From NCBI RefSeq assembly GCF_008312935.1, contig NZ_VSZO01000009.1, positions 62,001 to 126,000 of the forward strand: a DNA stretch of 64,000 nt, in the 5' to 3' direction. The notes beneath the pieces were generated by a model. The model was not told where the DNA came from. It saw nothing but the letters and a program-made list of their open reading frames with translations, and did no database searches. Of the stretch, positions 28,045-36,932 are shown piece after piece. The DNA is from Roseiconus lacunae. GTDB taxonomy: Bacteria > Planctomycetota > Planctomycetia > Pirellulales > Pirellulaceae. Made by a program: the position numbers and the translations under genes. How positions within the stretch are numbered: position 1 is the stretch's first letter; each line of letters begins with the position of its first letter.

Positions 28045-29637
28045 GTGGCGAATCGTTTCGCTAGCTCGACTCCCTTGAGTGCTCGTGCATCGATTACCTC
28101 ATTCGCACTGGCGATCTTGACCGCTACCGGTGCGATGGCCCAATCTTCGCAAGTTGGTGTGCCACCGGATTCAGACCTTGCAATCCCGTTGGTGATGATC
28201 GATCGCCTTCTAGATCAAAAGCTGGAGAGCGAATCTCAAACGCCAGTCGGCCAGAGTAATGATGCTGAATTCTGTCGTCGTCTTTGGCTGGACTTGGCAG
28301 GCGTGGCGCCTCCGGTGTGGGAACTGAGATCGTTCCTAGCGGACGAAAGCGATGACAAACGATCACGATTGATCGATCGCCTGCTCCATTCGCCACGCTT
28401 CGCCGACCACATGGCGACGCGATACACGAACTCGTTACTCCCCGGCGATGTCGAATCGGTTCCTCAGCCCGACGTGGAAGCGTTGCAGCGGTGGCTGCGG
28501 CAAGCGTTTTTAGAAAACAAGCCTTACGATCATTTGGTCGGAGCATTTCTGACCGCCGGAGGAGGGACCGATACCGGACCGGCGATCTTTTACACGTCGC
28601 GTGAGGCGGATCCGATCAAAGTTGCCTCGGCGACTTCACGTTTATTTTTAGGCATCGGAATCGATTGTGCTCAGTGCCACGATCATCCGTTTGCCGATTG
28701 GAACCAGAACGACTTTTGGTCCTTTGCGGCATTCTTTTCCCAATTGGAACTCGGTGAAAATGCGATGCCGAACAATCGTGTCGTCGAAGATCGCATCGGA
28801 AAAGAATTGACGTTGATGGACACTGACCAAATTATCCAGCCAAGGTATCTAGGATCGGACGAGCCTCCTGAGCCAGACCCAGAAAACCTCCGTCGCCGTC
28901 AGTTAACGATCTGGCTTGCCTCGCGAAGCAATCCCTATTTTGCGACGGCCGCCGTCAATCGCGTTTGGGCTCACCTGTTCGGCAGAGGATTGGTCAATCC
29001 GATTGATGAAATTGATTCGATCGAGCATGCCTCGCACCCTCAGTTACTACGGTATCTATCTGCCTACTTAATCGAAGAACGTTTCGACCTCCGCAAAGTG
29101 TATCGGGCCATTGCGAATACGCGCGCATACCAACGCACCAGTCGCTTCGATGGTCTGCGTCCGCCACAGAATTCGTATGCGATCATGCATCCAAAGACGC
29201 TCTCGCCGGAACAGTATTTCGACAGTCTGCGACAAAACATCATTCGTCGTCTCGATCCCGTCCTTTCCGAGACCGGAATGATTGATCTTCAACGACAACG
29301 ATTCGTCCAAAGAATGCGTGATCGAGGGGCCACACCGATGGACTATCCCCACGGAGTCGTACAAGTCTTGGGAATGATCAATGGCCCCGAAATGATGCTC
29401 GCGACGACCGACAGTTCGAGTGGAATCATTGCAGCGATCGAGGCACCCTTTCTCGACGACCGTCAACGAATCGAAGCATTGTTCTTGGCGTCCCTGTCCC
29501 GACCACCGACCGAAGCGGAATCGAAACGCTTCCTGGATTACCTGACCGATGACTCGATCAACGCTTCGAAGCCACAGCGTTGGGGAGATCTAATTTGGGT
29601 ATTGGCAAACTCTGCCGAAAGTTTTGTCTGTCCCTGA
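28045..29637 (+). CDS. DUF1549/DUF1553 protein
   Basis: 530 aa from GTG 28045, with a signal peptide (SFALAILTATGAMAQ). It has DUF1549 (AEFCRRLWLDLAGVAPPVWE about 74-93) with heme-type motif CAQCHDHPFADWNQNDFW (about 210-227). A shortened DUF1553 follows (AAVNRVWAHLFGRGLVNPID about 312-331, ending WVLANSAESFVCP). Unlike the 21330 protein it lacks the N-terminal cytochrome domain. It heads an operon with DUF1501 (51-nt gap) and the EF-hand lipoprotein. In planctomycetes these pairs are typical of exported sulfated-polysaccharide utilisation; the reaction itself is not established. Confidence 0.92.
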   Translation: MANRFASSTPLSARASITSFALAILTATGAMAQSSQVGVPPDSDLAIPLVMIDRLLDQKLESESQTPVGQSNDAEFCRRLWLDLAGVAPPVWELRSFLADESDDKRSRLIDRLLHSPRFADHMATRYTNSLLPGDVESVPQPDVEALQRWLRQAFLENKPYDHLVGAFLTAGGGTDTGPAIFYTSREADPIKVASATSRLFLGIGIDCAQCHDHPFADWNQNDFWSFAAFFSQLELGENAMPNNRVVEDRIGKELTLMDTDQIIQPRYLGSDEPPEPDPENLRRRQLTIWLASRSNPYFATAAVNRVWAHLFGRGLVNPIDEIDSIEHASHPQLLRYLSAYLIEERFDLRKVYRAIANTRAYQRTSRFDGLRPPQNSYAIMHPKTLSPEQYFDSLRQNIIRRLDPVLSETGMIDLQRQRFVQRMRDRGATPMDYPHGVVQVLGMINGPEMMLATTDSSSGIIAAIEAPFLDDRQRIEALFLASLSRPPTEAESKRFLDYLTDDSINASKPQRWGDLIWVLANSAESFVCP

Positions 29638-29688
29638 TGCAAACGCCGCTTCGTCTTTTCGTCCACCCACTCGCGCCGGCTTAAGGAA

Positions 29689-31008
29689 ATGAACATGCTG
29701 ACCTCACGCCGCTCCATCCTCACTCGGATCGGTCCCGCGGCCGCGATCGGAATGTCATCGTGGCGACAATCGTTGTTGACCGCTGCGTCCGAAGCGACCG
29801 CCTCTGAAGGTGCTACCAGGGCAGGACGACACTGTGTCGTGTTGTGGATGTCCGGTGGCCCAAGCCAACTCGATACATTTGACATGAAACCGGGGACGGC
29901 GGTTGGCGGTCCGTTAAAAGAATCTCAAACCAGTGTCCCGGGACTGCGATTCAGCGAACACCTCCCGAAACTAGCGAAACAGGCCGAGCGTTTGGCGATC
30001 ATGCGCGGTGTTTCGACCAAAGAAGGTGACCATGCCCGCGGGACAACGCTAATGCATACCGGTAATCCCGTCGGTACGTCGTTACGCTATCCATCGATCG
30101 GCAGCTCTCTCTCGAAAGCACTGGCCCTCCCCGGCCAACCACTCCCCGGATACGTTTCTATCAGCCCCCCGCCGATCGCACCGCAGGCTCAAAGCCCGGG
30201 ATTTCTTGGCCCCAAGTTTGCGCCCACGCGAGTCTCTTCGGCAATCAACGAAGCCGATCAGAATTTCGCAACACTGCGAGTCGATCACTTGCACTCGCCG
30301 CTGTCGACTGAATCTCCACGCTACCGAAAAAGGCTCGAACTCTGGCGTCAGCAACAACAAACATTTCTGGCCGACCGAAACGTTGCTAGTTTGGATGCCC
30401 AACAAACGACCTATGATGCCGCATTTGAGATGCTTGGCAGCGATGCCAAAGACGCATTCGATCTAACGAATGAACCCGATCGAGTCCGTTCGGCCTACGG
30501 TGCGGGAACGTTTGGTCAAGGCTGTCTGATGGCGCGTCGACTGATCGAACGCGGTGTACCTATGATCGAGGTCGCACTCGGTGATGGTCTGGGCTGGGAC
30601 ACCCATGCCGACAACTTTGAACGAGTCAAGACACTCAGTCGCGAACTCGATTCCGGGTGGGCGACGCTGATGGATGAATTGGCGGATCGCGGATTGTTGG
30701 AATCAACCACGTTTCTTTGGGCTGGCGAATTCGGTCGGACTCCGACGATCAATCGTAGCGGAGGTCGCGACCACTTCCCGCAAGCGTTCACTTGTGTCCT
30801 GGCAGGCGGTGGAATCCACGGCGGCCAAGCGTTCGGCGCAACTGCCAACGATGGGGCCGAGGTCGTCGAGGGAAAAATCGAATGCAAAGATTTGATGGCG
30901 ACCTTGTGTGCGGCCGTCGATGTGGATCCCGAGCTTGAGAATGAAACCGAAGAAGGTCGACCGATCAAAATCTCCGAAGGCATTCCCGTCGACAATGTCC
31001 TTGCCTAA
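29689..31008 (+). CDS. DUF1501 family protein with Tat-type leader
   Basis: 439 aa from ATG 29689, with an AAGGA Shine-Dalgarno-like site just upstream. The N-terminus TSRRSILTRIGPAAAIG has a twin-Arg and hydrophobic pattern, suggesting Tat export of a folded protein. DUF1501 is an alkaline-phosphatase/sulfatase-superfamily-like domain; visible motifs are CVVLWMSGGPSQLDTFDMKP (about 47-66), IMRGVSTKEGDHARGT (about 104-119), LGDGLGWDTHADNFE (about 298-312) and WAGEFGRTPTINRSGGRDHF (about 344-363). It is in the operon with the DUF1549/DUF1553 gene; its stop directly abuts the start of the EF-hand gene. Confidence 0.93.
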   Translation: MNMLTSRRSILTRIGPAAAIGMSSWRQSLLTAASEATASEGATRAGRHCVVLWMSGGPSQLDTFDMKPGTAVGGPLKESQTSVPGLRFSEHLPKLAKQAERLAIMRGVSTKEGDHARGTTLMHTGNPVGTSLRYPSIGSSLSKALALPGQPLPGYVSISPPPIAPQAQSPGFLGPKFAPTRVSSAINEADQNFATLRVDHLHSPLSTESPRYRKRLELWRQQQQTFLADRNVASLDAQQTTYDAAFEMLGSDAKDAFDLTNEPDRVRSAYGAGTFGQGCLMARRLIERGVPMIEVALGDGLGWDTHADNFERVKTLSRELDSGWATLMDELADRGLLESTTFLWAGEFGRTPTINRSGGRDHFPQAFTCVLAGGGIHGGQAFGATANDGAEVVEGKIECKDLMATLCAAVDVDPELENETEEGRPIKISEGIPVDNVLA

Positions 31009-32808
31009 ATGATGAAGCTCAACAACACAGATCATGCAACGAACATGCGAACGGGGCTCCGATTCTGCCATGAAGCCACAGCCCTTCGATCGCTAAAGTG
31101 TTGTCTCTCGATCATAGGCGTGATCGTGTTGCCTCTGACCGGCTGTGGTACGCGATCGTCGGATCCCCCAACGCCAAAAGCTCCGACGAAAACAGCTTCG
31201 AAATCCACGGAACAGACGAAAACAACCCCGGAAGCACCGCGCAGCGATTTGACAGCGATCTCCCCGGAACCAACGCACGCCAGCCCGCCCACACCTCTCG
31301 GCGACGCCCCGACGACTAGCGAGTCAAACGTTGGCAATTCCAATCAGATTGAGTCCCCGACCAGCCAAGCAATCGATCCAGCTCCCTTCGATGAGCACTC
31401 GATGCTCCTCTGGGTTCCTACGGGCAAAGGAGTCGCCTTGCTCGGACTGAACCTAAGCCTCGATGGAGTACCGTTGCACAAGGCTTTCGACGCTCGTCTT
31501 GACCGTCTCATCAACGCGATTGACACGGACGGAAAACAATCGTTCGACTGGAATCAGCTCTTTGACTACGTCGACAACAACCCAGCCGTATTTGGTACAT
31601 CGCCGAGTCAACTTGGCAATCAAACAAAAAATCTGATACGGCGATACGACCGAAATGGAAATCGGCTTGTTGAACCGGATGAACTTACTCGATTCATTTT
31701 TCGCGAGGCGGCGACGTCAAAGCCGTTTCGCTTGTTTGGCACCGACGCGTTGACGTGGCCAAGCCGACATGCCTCGCCGATTTTCGTGGCGATCGACAAA
31801 AACAACGACAGCGTGATTGATGATCAGGAAGCCTTTCAAGCGGGGCAATCGATCTTGCGAAAACTAGATGCCGACAACAATCAGACGATCACCTTGTCGG
31901 AACTCACCGCATTCGAATCGGTTGACGAGCGAGCTTGGGCGACAAGCCGTTCGTCTCGCCGAGGCGAAGTTGCAATGGATTTGCATACGACCAGCGACTG
32001 GTCGGACTTCGCCTATTCCCTCGGCGGTATGATCGACCAACCGTTTTGGTACGGATCGAAAACGATTGGCGATTGGATCGATACAGATCATGATCGTTGG
32101 ATCTCGACTAACGAAGCTCAAGCAATCGATAGTCAGGTTCCAACGGTGATCATCTCAGTCGACTTCTCCGATACGAGCAAAACATCGCTCGAGGTTTGGA
32201 TCGCACCTCACACCGGCAACCAAATTCGCGTTCACCGGACCTCACCGGATCTAATTTGGATCGAATCGATCGAGGGACAAATCTGCGTCGATCTCACCCA
32301 AATGAATTCGGGCGATTCCGCGATGATGACGCAACCCAATGAATCAGAGGTGACAAGTGTAGAGACGGATTCAATTTGGGAATTTCAAATCCGTGGTCGT
32401 GCGGCCAGCCATCGCGACCTACTGTTTGCGTTCTTGGACCAAGACCGAAACCACCGACTTTCGACACGCGAAATCCGTCATGTCGGCGATCAAATAAAAC
32501 ATCTCGGGAATACGGTCACTCCGGAGGATCTACCGCAGTCAACCGTCATTCAATTGGTCCGCGGTCAGCCACAACAAGACGAAGAACGCTTTCGACTTAG
32601 TCCGGTCTCTTCGGTCGACATTCAGCAGCATCCACGTTGGGTAACCAGATCGGATCTTAACGGCGATGGCGATCTGTCCGAGTCTGAATTCATCGGACCG
32701 ATCGACGTTTTTCGTCGTCTGGATCAAAACGGAGATGCGTTTTTATCAATCCATGAAATACTGTCAGCAGAAGGATCGTCAGCAACCGAGAACGTTCAAG
32801 AACACTGA
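31009..32808 (+). CDS. EF-hand lipoprotein with about eight calcium-binding-like loops
   Basis: 599 aa, start immediately after the DUF1501 stop. The signal span LSIIGVIVLPLTGCG ends in a lipobox (Cys about 46). A Thr/Pro-rich spacer to about 130 follows. EF-hand-type loops include DTDGKQSFDWNQL, DRNGNRLVEPDEL, DKNNDSVIDDQEA, DADNNQTITLSEL, DTDHDRWISTNEA, DQDRNHRLSTREI, DLNGDGDLSESEF and DQNGDAFLSIHEI. Most keep Asp at positions 1, 3 and 5 and an acidic residue at 12, though several are degenerate. It is likely a Ca2+-binding surface protein acting with the exported DUF1549/DUF1553-DUF1501 pair. The target is unknown. Confidence 0.88.
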   Translation: MMKLNNTDHATNMRTGLRFCHEATALRSLKCCLSIIGVIVLPLTGCGTRSSDPPTPKAPTKTASKSTEQTKTTPEAPRSDLTAISPEPTHASPPTPLGDAPTTSESNVGNSNQIESPTSQAIDPAPFDEHSMLLWVPTGKGVALLGLNLSLDGVPLHKAFDARLDRLINAIDTDGKQSFDWNQLFDYVDNNPAVFGTSPSQLGNQTKNLIRRYDRNGNRLVEPDELTRFIFREAATSKPFRLFGTDALTWPSRHASPIFVAIDKNNDSVIDDQEAFQAGQSILRKLDADNNQTITLSELTAFESVDERAWATSRSSRRGEVAMDLHTTSDWSDFAYSLGGMIDQPFWYGSKTIGDWIDTDHDRWISTNEAQAIDSQVPTVIISVDFSDTSKTSLEVWIAPHTGNQIRVHRTSPDLIWIESIEGQICVDLTQMNSGDSAMMTQPNESEVTSVETDSIWEFQIRGRAASHRDLLFAFLDQDRNHRLSTREIRHVGDQIKHLGNTVTPEDLPQSTVIQLVRGQPQQDEERFRLSPVSSVDIQQHPRWVTRSDLNGDGDLSESEFIGPIDVFRRLDQNGDAFLSIHEILSAEGSSATENVQEH

Positions 32809-32954
32809 CCAAACGATCGTCACGCTCGACAGGCGATGCTTTGTTCGCATCTGAAATTGGGATCAATCGCATGGAGATAGCGATGTTTCTTTATGCGAAG
32901 GTTCCCAACGCAGACGGTTGCCGTATTAGAACCGGATCGAACGCCCGTGATGGG

Positions 32955-34226
32955 TCAACTTAACGGTTTCCAAGCGACGAGTTCAGACTCTAATCTGTCA
33001 AGTTGCTCATCCAACTGCGGAACTTTTGTGACACTACGAATCTGTTTGATCGTCTCCTCTAGGTGCGCCTTCACGTTTGCATCGGTCAACGCATACGGCA
33101 ATAGCACGTCAATGGATTCCTCGATAATTTGTTTCCAGTCCAGACCAACGGTGACAACCCGAAGGTGCCCTTCATCATCGACACGAAAAGGATTGGGCAG
33201 CTTTCTTAAACTGATCAGAGTGATGGAATTCGCAATTTGATCGATGCACTGAATTGCAGTGAATGGATCGTTCACACCTGGACTAAGCGCGCGAACCGCA
33301 ATCTCGACAAACTGATGCAGAATAAAAAACAAATCCTGTGTCGGCGTCCGACTATTCCCAATCGCAAGACATCGAATCAACGCATCGATCAGTGGCGTCG
33401 TGTCCGCATCGGCGACACCGTTAGAAGGCTTGATAGTTGCAATTTGTTGCCCCAGCAAAACACGGTCCCCGGGCCGGATCAGCAAATGTATCACCGCCCC
33501 ATGCTGAATCGCAGTCTCCATCAAGCCCGATTCATCGATACCTTGAAGATAACCAAACCGCGTGCTCCTCACCGCGAGGCCATCCGACCAATCGATCGCT
33601 TCAATACTGTCCGATGATCGAGGTTCGCCGAGCATTTCAGGAAACAGCTCACCGACCTTGGACTCAGCCATCCGCGAGATGTTATCGAGAACGTTTGAGA
33701 TATGAATGCTCTCGGGGATATGATGGATGAAATAGATCAGGACTCCAACGCTGGCAAGCGTGAGAAGAAACGCAATAAGGACGGATAGGTGCGGAACAAA
33801 GAGAGTCGTTTGCAGAGCCTCATTATCGGGGTCACCTGAACGAACGGTTCTCAAGACCATCAAGCAGTACAAGAAGGTCGCGACAAACGTACCGAGTGTG
33901 ACTTGATTCCCACGATCCCGCATCATGTTGTCAAGCAATCGCGGACCGTAGTGTGACGTCGCGTGTGACACGGTCACCATTGTCAGGGAGAATGTGACCC
34001 CGGCGACGGTGATCATTGAACCGGCGACGGTTGCCAACAGCGCCCGCGCTCCCTCGGGTTGGTTCAGTGCAGCGATCGGCACCATCTCCACCCAGTCGAC
34101 GCCGATTGAACGATCGATCTCAATGGTGAATCGACTGGCGATCAATGAAATAATCGCCATGAGGGTGGGAACGAACCAATAGCTGCCGCTAATCCGATAA
34201 GCCACTTGCTGAATTTGAGCTTTCAC
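32955..34226 (-). CDS. DUF2254 family membrane protein
   Basis: 423 aa. Four N-terminal membrane spans: YWFVPTLMAIISLIASRF (about 16-33), a second around 60-85 (ALLATVAGSMITVAGVTFSL), a third at about 112-130 (GTFVATFLYCLMVLRTV) and a fourth at about 145-167 (HLSVLIAFLLTLASVGVLIYF). These carry the family motif TVSHATSHYGPRLLDNMMRD (about 85-104), matching DUF2254. The cytoplasmic C-terminal half includes SPGVNDPFTAIQCID. Function unknown; a channel- or transporter-like role is speculation. The gene stands alone, convergent to the EF-hand lipoprotein. Confidence 0.9.
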   Translation of the reverse strand: MKAQIQQVAYRISGSYWFVPTLMAIISLIASRFTIEIDRSIGVDWVEMVPIAALNQPEGARALLATVAGSMITVAGVTFSLTMVTVSHATSHYGPRLLDNMMRDRGNQVTLGTFVATFLYCLMVLRTVRSGDPDNEALQTTLFVPHLSVLIAFLLTLASVGVLIYFIHHIPESIHISNVLDNISRMAESKVGELFPEMLGEPRSSDSIEAIDWSDGLAVRSTRFGYLQGIDESGLMETAIQHGAVIHLLIRPGDRVLLGQQIATIKPSNGVADADTTPLIDALIRCLAIGNSRTPTQDLFFILHQFVEIAVRALSPGVNDPFTAIQCIDQIANSITLISLRKLPNPFRVDDEGHLRVVTVGLDWKQIIEESIDVLLPYALTDANVKAHLEETIKQIRSVTKVPQLDEQLDRLESELVAWKPLS

Positions 34227-34409
34227 CGATTCCGAATTAGCCTCGATCGCCTTAAATGTGGTTTGGTATCTCGTTTGCCACTACTCGTCATCCTGTTTGG
34301 TACAAGCATTTTATCTTGTTTGGAACAGGCTTTTTTTCTTTTCTGAATTGCATTCTTTGTGCCAGGGCATCATTCACGATGCCAAAATCAACGATACCCC
34401 AGGACGATC

Positions 34410-34877
34410 ATGAGCCCCCCCCAAGAAACATCCGAACAGCGAATGGACTTAGCGATCAAGATCGCCGAAGTCGGAATTTCACTGGGTCAAAGTCCTTTCG
34501 GCGCCGCAATTTTCGATGATCGCGGAACCCCCATCGCGATCACGCATAACGTAGTGAAATCGAATACGGATCCCAGTGCCCATGCCGAAGTGATCGCTAT
34601 TCGCACAGCCTGTGCAAAACTCGGCCAAGCCAATCTGCGGGGCTACCAATTGGTTAGCACGTGTGAGCCCTGCCCGATGTGCGCTGCTACGATTGTGTTC
34701 TCCGGAATCCGATCGATCGTTTTTGGCGCAAGTGTCGAGGACGCAAAAAAAGCCGGATTCGATGAACTTCAACTCGCATCGAAATTAATCTTTGATGAGG
34801 CATCGGAGCCAATCGAAGTCTACGGCGGAGTGCAGATCGAGCGTTGTGTCCGCCTTTTCAAACAATCCAGACGATAA
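34410..34877 (+). CDS. Nucleoside deaminase (guanine/cytosine deaminase-like)
   Basis: 155 aa from ATG 34410. The CDA-fold zinc site is complete: HAE (His58, Glu60) and PCPMC (Cys88, Cys91), with N-terminal MDLAIKIAEVGISLGQSPFG and the C-terminal FDELQLASKLIFDE segment typical of GuaD/CodA-like free-base deaminases rather than TadA. It deaminates a purine or pyrimidine base in salvage; guanine is likeliest but unproven. Immediately downstream is the structured RNA-like segment at about 34905-35130. Confidence 0.9.
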   Translation: MSPPQETSEQRMDLAIKIAEVGISLGQSPFGAAIFDDRGTPIAITHNVVKSNTDPSAHAEVIAIRTACAKLGQANLRGYQLVSTCEPCPMCAATIVFSGIRSIVFGASVEDAKKAGFDELQLASKLIFDEASEPIEVYGGVQIERCVRLFKQSRR

Positions 34878-34904
34878 AATCGCCCCGCGGCCTGTAAGGT
34901 CCAA

Positions 34905-35130
34905 ATCTCAATGGGGTAAACAGAGAAGTCGTGAAGCCGCCAGTGGGATCGCATGAATGCGAGTTCGCTCCTACCCTATGGCCTAGAAGTTGCAACACTG
35001 GCTGAGAAGACGTGGTGGTAGAAACCTGTCAAGCCTGTTTGATTTTCCGGTTGGCTTGGTCAGGCAAACCCATGCCAGCGTGCTATGGCTGCCCGTGAAC
35101 GGTGAAGGTTCACCAGCCCCTCGTTGTCCG
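34905..35130 (+). ncRNA. Structured RNA candidate resembling HEARO/IscB omega RNA, no nuclease nearby
   Basis: The gap holds a compact set of nested stems and no open frame. A 7-bp long-range stem pairs 34939-34945 with 34996-35002 (GCCAGTG/CACTGGC). It encloses a perfect TCGCA-TGAA-TGCGA hairpin (34949-34962). Stem CCTGtCAAGCC (35025-35035) pairs with GGCTTGgtCAGG (35053-35064). A CCATGC/GCtATGG hairpin lies at 35070-35088, and a perfect GTGAAC-loop-GTTCAC hairpin at 35095-35113. Stem density and loop sequence recall HEARO RNA, the guide RNA of IscB, but that class call is from memory and unverified. No iscB or HNH gene follows. Strand is set by the fold as read and by the deaminase upstream. 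Confidence 0.55.
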
Positions 35131-35343
35131 ATTTAACAAACCGTTTTTCCATTCAGCCAACTCTTCGAATCGTTTTATATTTCGGCTTTGTTGGCTTGAA
35201 CGGATGGACGCTACGATAGCGTCGCTGACAAAGAACTCGATGGAACACCTCGGTAGCACCTAACCTCTGGACCACAAACCGAGCAACGATCTAATCGAAA
35301 CTTTTTCACCCTGTTTTCCCACTATTGAGCCCCTCAAGTAATC
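35131..35343. other. Leader region of the response-regulator gene
   Basis: About 210 AT-richer nucleotides between the RNA-like segment and the GTG start at 35344. It includes the short inverted pair CGCTACGATAGCG at about 35210-35222. No promoter consensus was recognised and no coding frame is supported. Confidence 0.4.
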
Positions 35344-35823
35344 GTGCGTCAGTTCGTTGGAAGTTGTTTGATTGTCGATGATGTGCGAAGCACACGCTTG
35401 GCGATCCGGTCGTGGCTGTCGAGCCTCGGCTTCGAATGCTTCGAGTGCGGCAATGGCGGTGAGGCGGCAACTCTGATTGAGACGCTGCGTCCGAGCATTG
35501 TTGTCACCGATATCGACATGCCCGGTGGGGACGGAGTTCAGTTGATTCGGAACATCCGTGAGTCGACCGAGCCTGAACTTATCAAGATGCCGGTGCTAGT
35601 CATCAGCAGCTTGGAAGACACCATGATCGAAGACTTCGTCCAAAAGGTCGGGGGCAGCGCGTTCGCATCAAAGCCATTGGACCGGGACCAGTTCCTAATG
35701 GCATTCTTCGCAACTCTGCGTGGTTCGGAATGCTGGGGATCGTTCACGCAGGCGTTTCAGGTCGCAACGGTATCCCCTAAACTTCGCCGCTACGTTGCCC
35801 AGTACGAAGCGGACTGGATTTAG
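35344..35823 (+). CDS. Single-domain response regulator
   Basis: 159 aa from GTG 35344. A REC domain fills almost the whole protein: CLIVDDVRSTRLAIRSWL at the N-terminus, phospho-acceptor Asp56 in VVTDIDMPGGDG, switch Ser in VLVISSLED and Lys in FASKPLDRD. The last 35 residues are not a DNA-binding domain. It would act by protein contact or as a phosphate shuttle. It is 110 nt upstream of dps and opens the stress island. No adjacent kinase. Confidence 0.92.
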   Translation: MRQFVGSCLIVDDVRSTRLAIRSWLSSLGFECFECGNGGEAATLIETLRPSIVVTDIDMPGGDGVQLIRNIRESTEPELIKMPVLVISSLEDTMIEDFVQKVGGSAFASKPLDRDQFLMAFFATLRGSECWGSFTQAFQVATVSPKLRRYVAQYEADWI

Positions 35824-35846
35824 GCCGTGGCAGACAATCGTTCGAT

Positions 35847-35862
35847 TGGCATCGGAGTTGCT
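35847..35862 (+). promoter_or_regulatory. Sigma-54-type (-24/-12) promoter candidate for dps
   Basis: TGGCATC, 4 nt and TTGCT match the TGGCACG-N4-TTGCW consensus with the invariant GG and GC and exact spacing. Transcription would start near 35873, giving a leader of about 60 nt before the dps start at 35933. Confidence 0.55.
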
Positions 35863-35932
35863 CTTTCGTTCAGTGAACAACGCTTCTATGTGAAGCACGA
35901 AACTCATTTGAACATTACGGGAGTAACGTCAT

Positions 35933-36418
35933 ATGTCAACGAAAGCAACACCGTTTAAACGTCAGATCCTTGAGGGCGAGAAACTCGAATCGACGACGAA
36001 CTTGTTGCAGCAAAACTTGGTCGACCTGATCGATCTTGCATTGTTGCTAAAACAAGCTCACTGGAACGTGGTCGGCAAAAACTTTCGCTCAATCCACCTT
36101 CAACTAGACGAGATTATCGAGTCTGTCCGAACCGCGAGTGATGAAGTCGCCGAGCGAATCGCGGCGCTGGGAATCCCAGCCGACGGACGCGCGGCAACGG
36201 TCGCGAAGAATACCGACTTGAAGGAATACCCAAGCGATTTCCAAGACGTGCAAGCGACGGCAACTCATGTCGCCGACTCTTTAAAAACCGTCATTGACGG
36301 CTTGCGTAAATCAATTGAGCAGGTCGGCGACCTTGATCCGGTTAGTGAAGACCTGCTCATCGGTATCTCTGCGCCCCTCGAAAAACATCTTTGGATGGTA
36401 CAGGCACAAGAGGAGTAA
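35933..36418 (+). CDS. dps: Dps-family DNA-binding ferritin-like protein
   Basis: 161 aa from ATG 35933, with GGAG 9 nt upstream. The four-helix ferritin fold is clear, with the intersubunit ferroxidase ligands His43, His55 and Asp59 in LLKQAHWNVVGKNFRSIHLQ (spacing 12 and 4 as in Dps) and the second-helix region VRTASDEVAERIAALG. It forms a 12-subunit shell that oxidises and stores iron with peroxide and protects DNA. It is preceded by a -24/-12-like site and followed by a strong intrinsic terminator at 36475, so it is likely a single-gene transcript within the stress island. Confidence 0.95.
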   Translation: MSTKATPFKRQILEGEKLESTTNLLQQNLVDLIDLALLLKQAHWNVVGKNFRSIHLQLDEIIESVRTASDEVAERIAALGIPADGRAATVAKNTDLKEYPSDFQDVQATATHVADSLKTVIDGLRKSIEQVGDLDPVSEDLLIGISAPLEKHLWMVQAQEE

Positions 36419-36474
36419 CGACCCTTTCGCCGTCACCGAATCAACGACGGCCTGCGACAAACCAGGTCCGCAAT

Positions 36475-36511
36475 GGCGAGTGCCCCGCTTAATCGGGTAC
36501 TCGCCTTTTTT
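36475..36511 (+). terminator. Intrinsic terminator after dps
   Basis: A GGCGAGT/ACTCGCC stem extended by an inner CCCG/CGGG stem is followed immediately by TTTTTT. This is the clearest rho-independent terminator in the window. Confidence 0.9.
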
Positions 36512-36851
36512 AATGCGCCGCGGATGTCGGTGTCGCCCTGGCCCCTCGCCACCTAACCCTATCGATTGGCGGCACACATATTACTCAGATCTGGGCTCGG
36601 CGAAGGCCGCTGCCCCGAGTGTCCGGTGGCATTCTTCTGCACGGCAGTCCCTTCTGCTTGATCAGCCCACAACATGGCTGTTGAACGCCCAGATTAGTAA
36701 CGCGATCACTAGCTGCACGGACTCAGTTCGACCGCCTTCTCTCGGGCTGCTCACGGAGCCGGCGTTCAAACGAGGCATCTGAATGCCGCGACTATGGGAA
36801 TTGCGACTTCTTTGCCGATTCGTGCAGAAGTTTTTAGCAGAGCCTCAGCTA

Positions 36852-36867
36852 TGGCATGGCAAGTGCA
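36852..36867 (+). promoter_or_regulatory. Weaker sigma-54-type promoter candidate for the CsbD-like gene
   Basis: TGGCATG, 4 nt and GTGCA keep GG at -24, GC at -12 and exact spacing, with two mismatches to the consensus. It lies 66 nt upstream of the start at 36933. Confidence 0.4.
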
Positions 36868-36932
36868 TTTTCAAATGTATTGAAACTGAAGGTCGCAACC
36901 GCGACTCACCAACAAACAGACGGAGTAAACCG

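Larger units (their letters stand above)
36419..36932. other. Gap between dps and the CsbD-like gene
   Basis: 514 nt with the dps terminator (36475-36511) near the left and a -24/-12-like site (36852-36867) near the right. The stretch of about 330 nt between them has no frame of coding quality and no repeat that I recognise. Confidence 0.6.
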
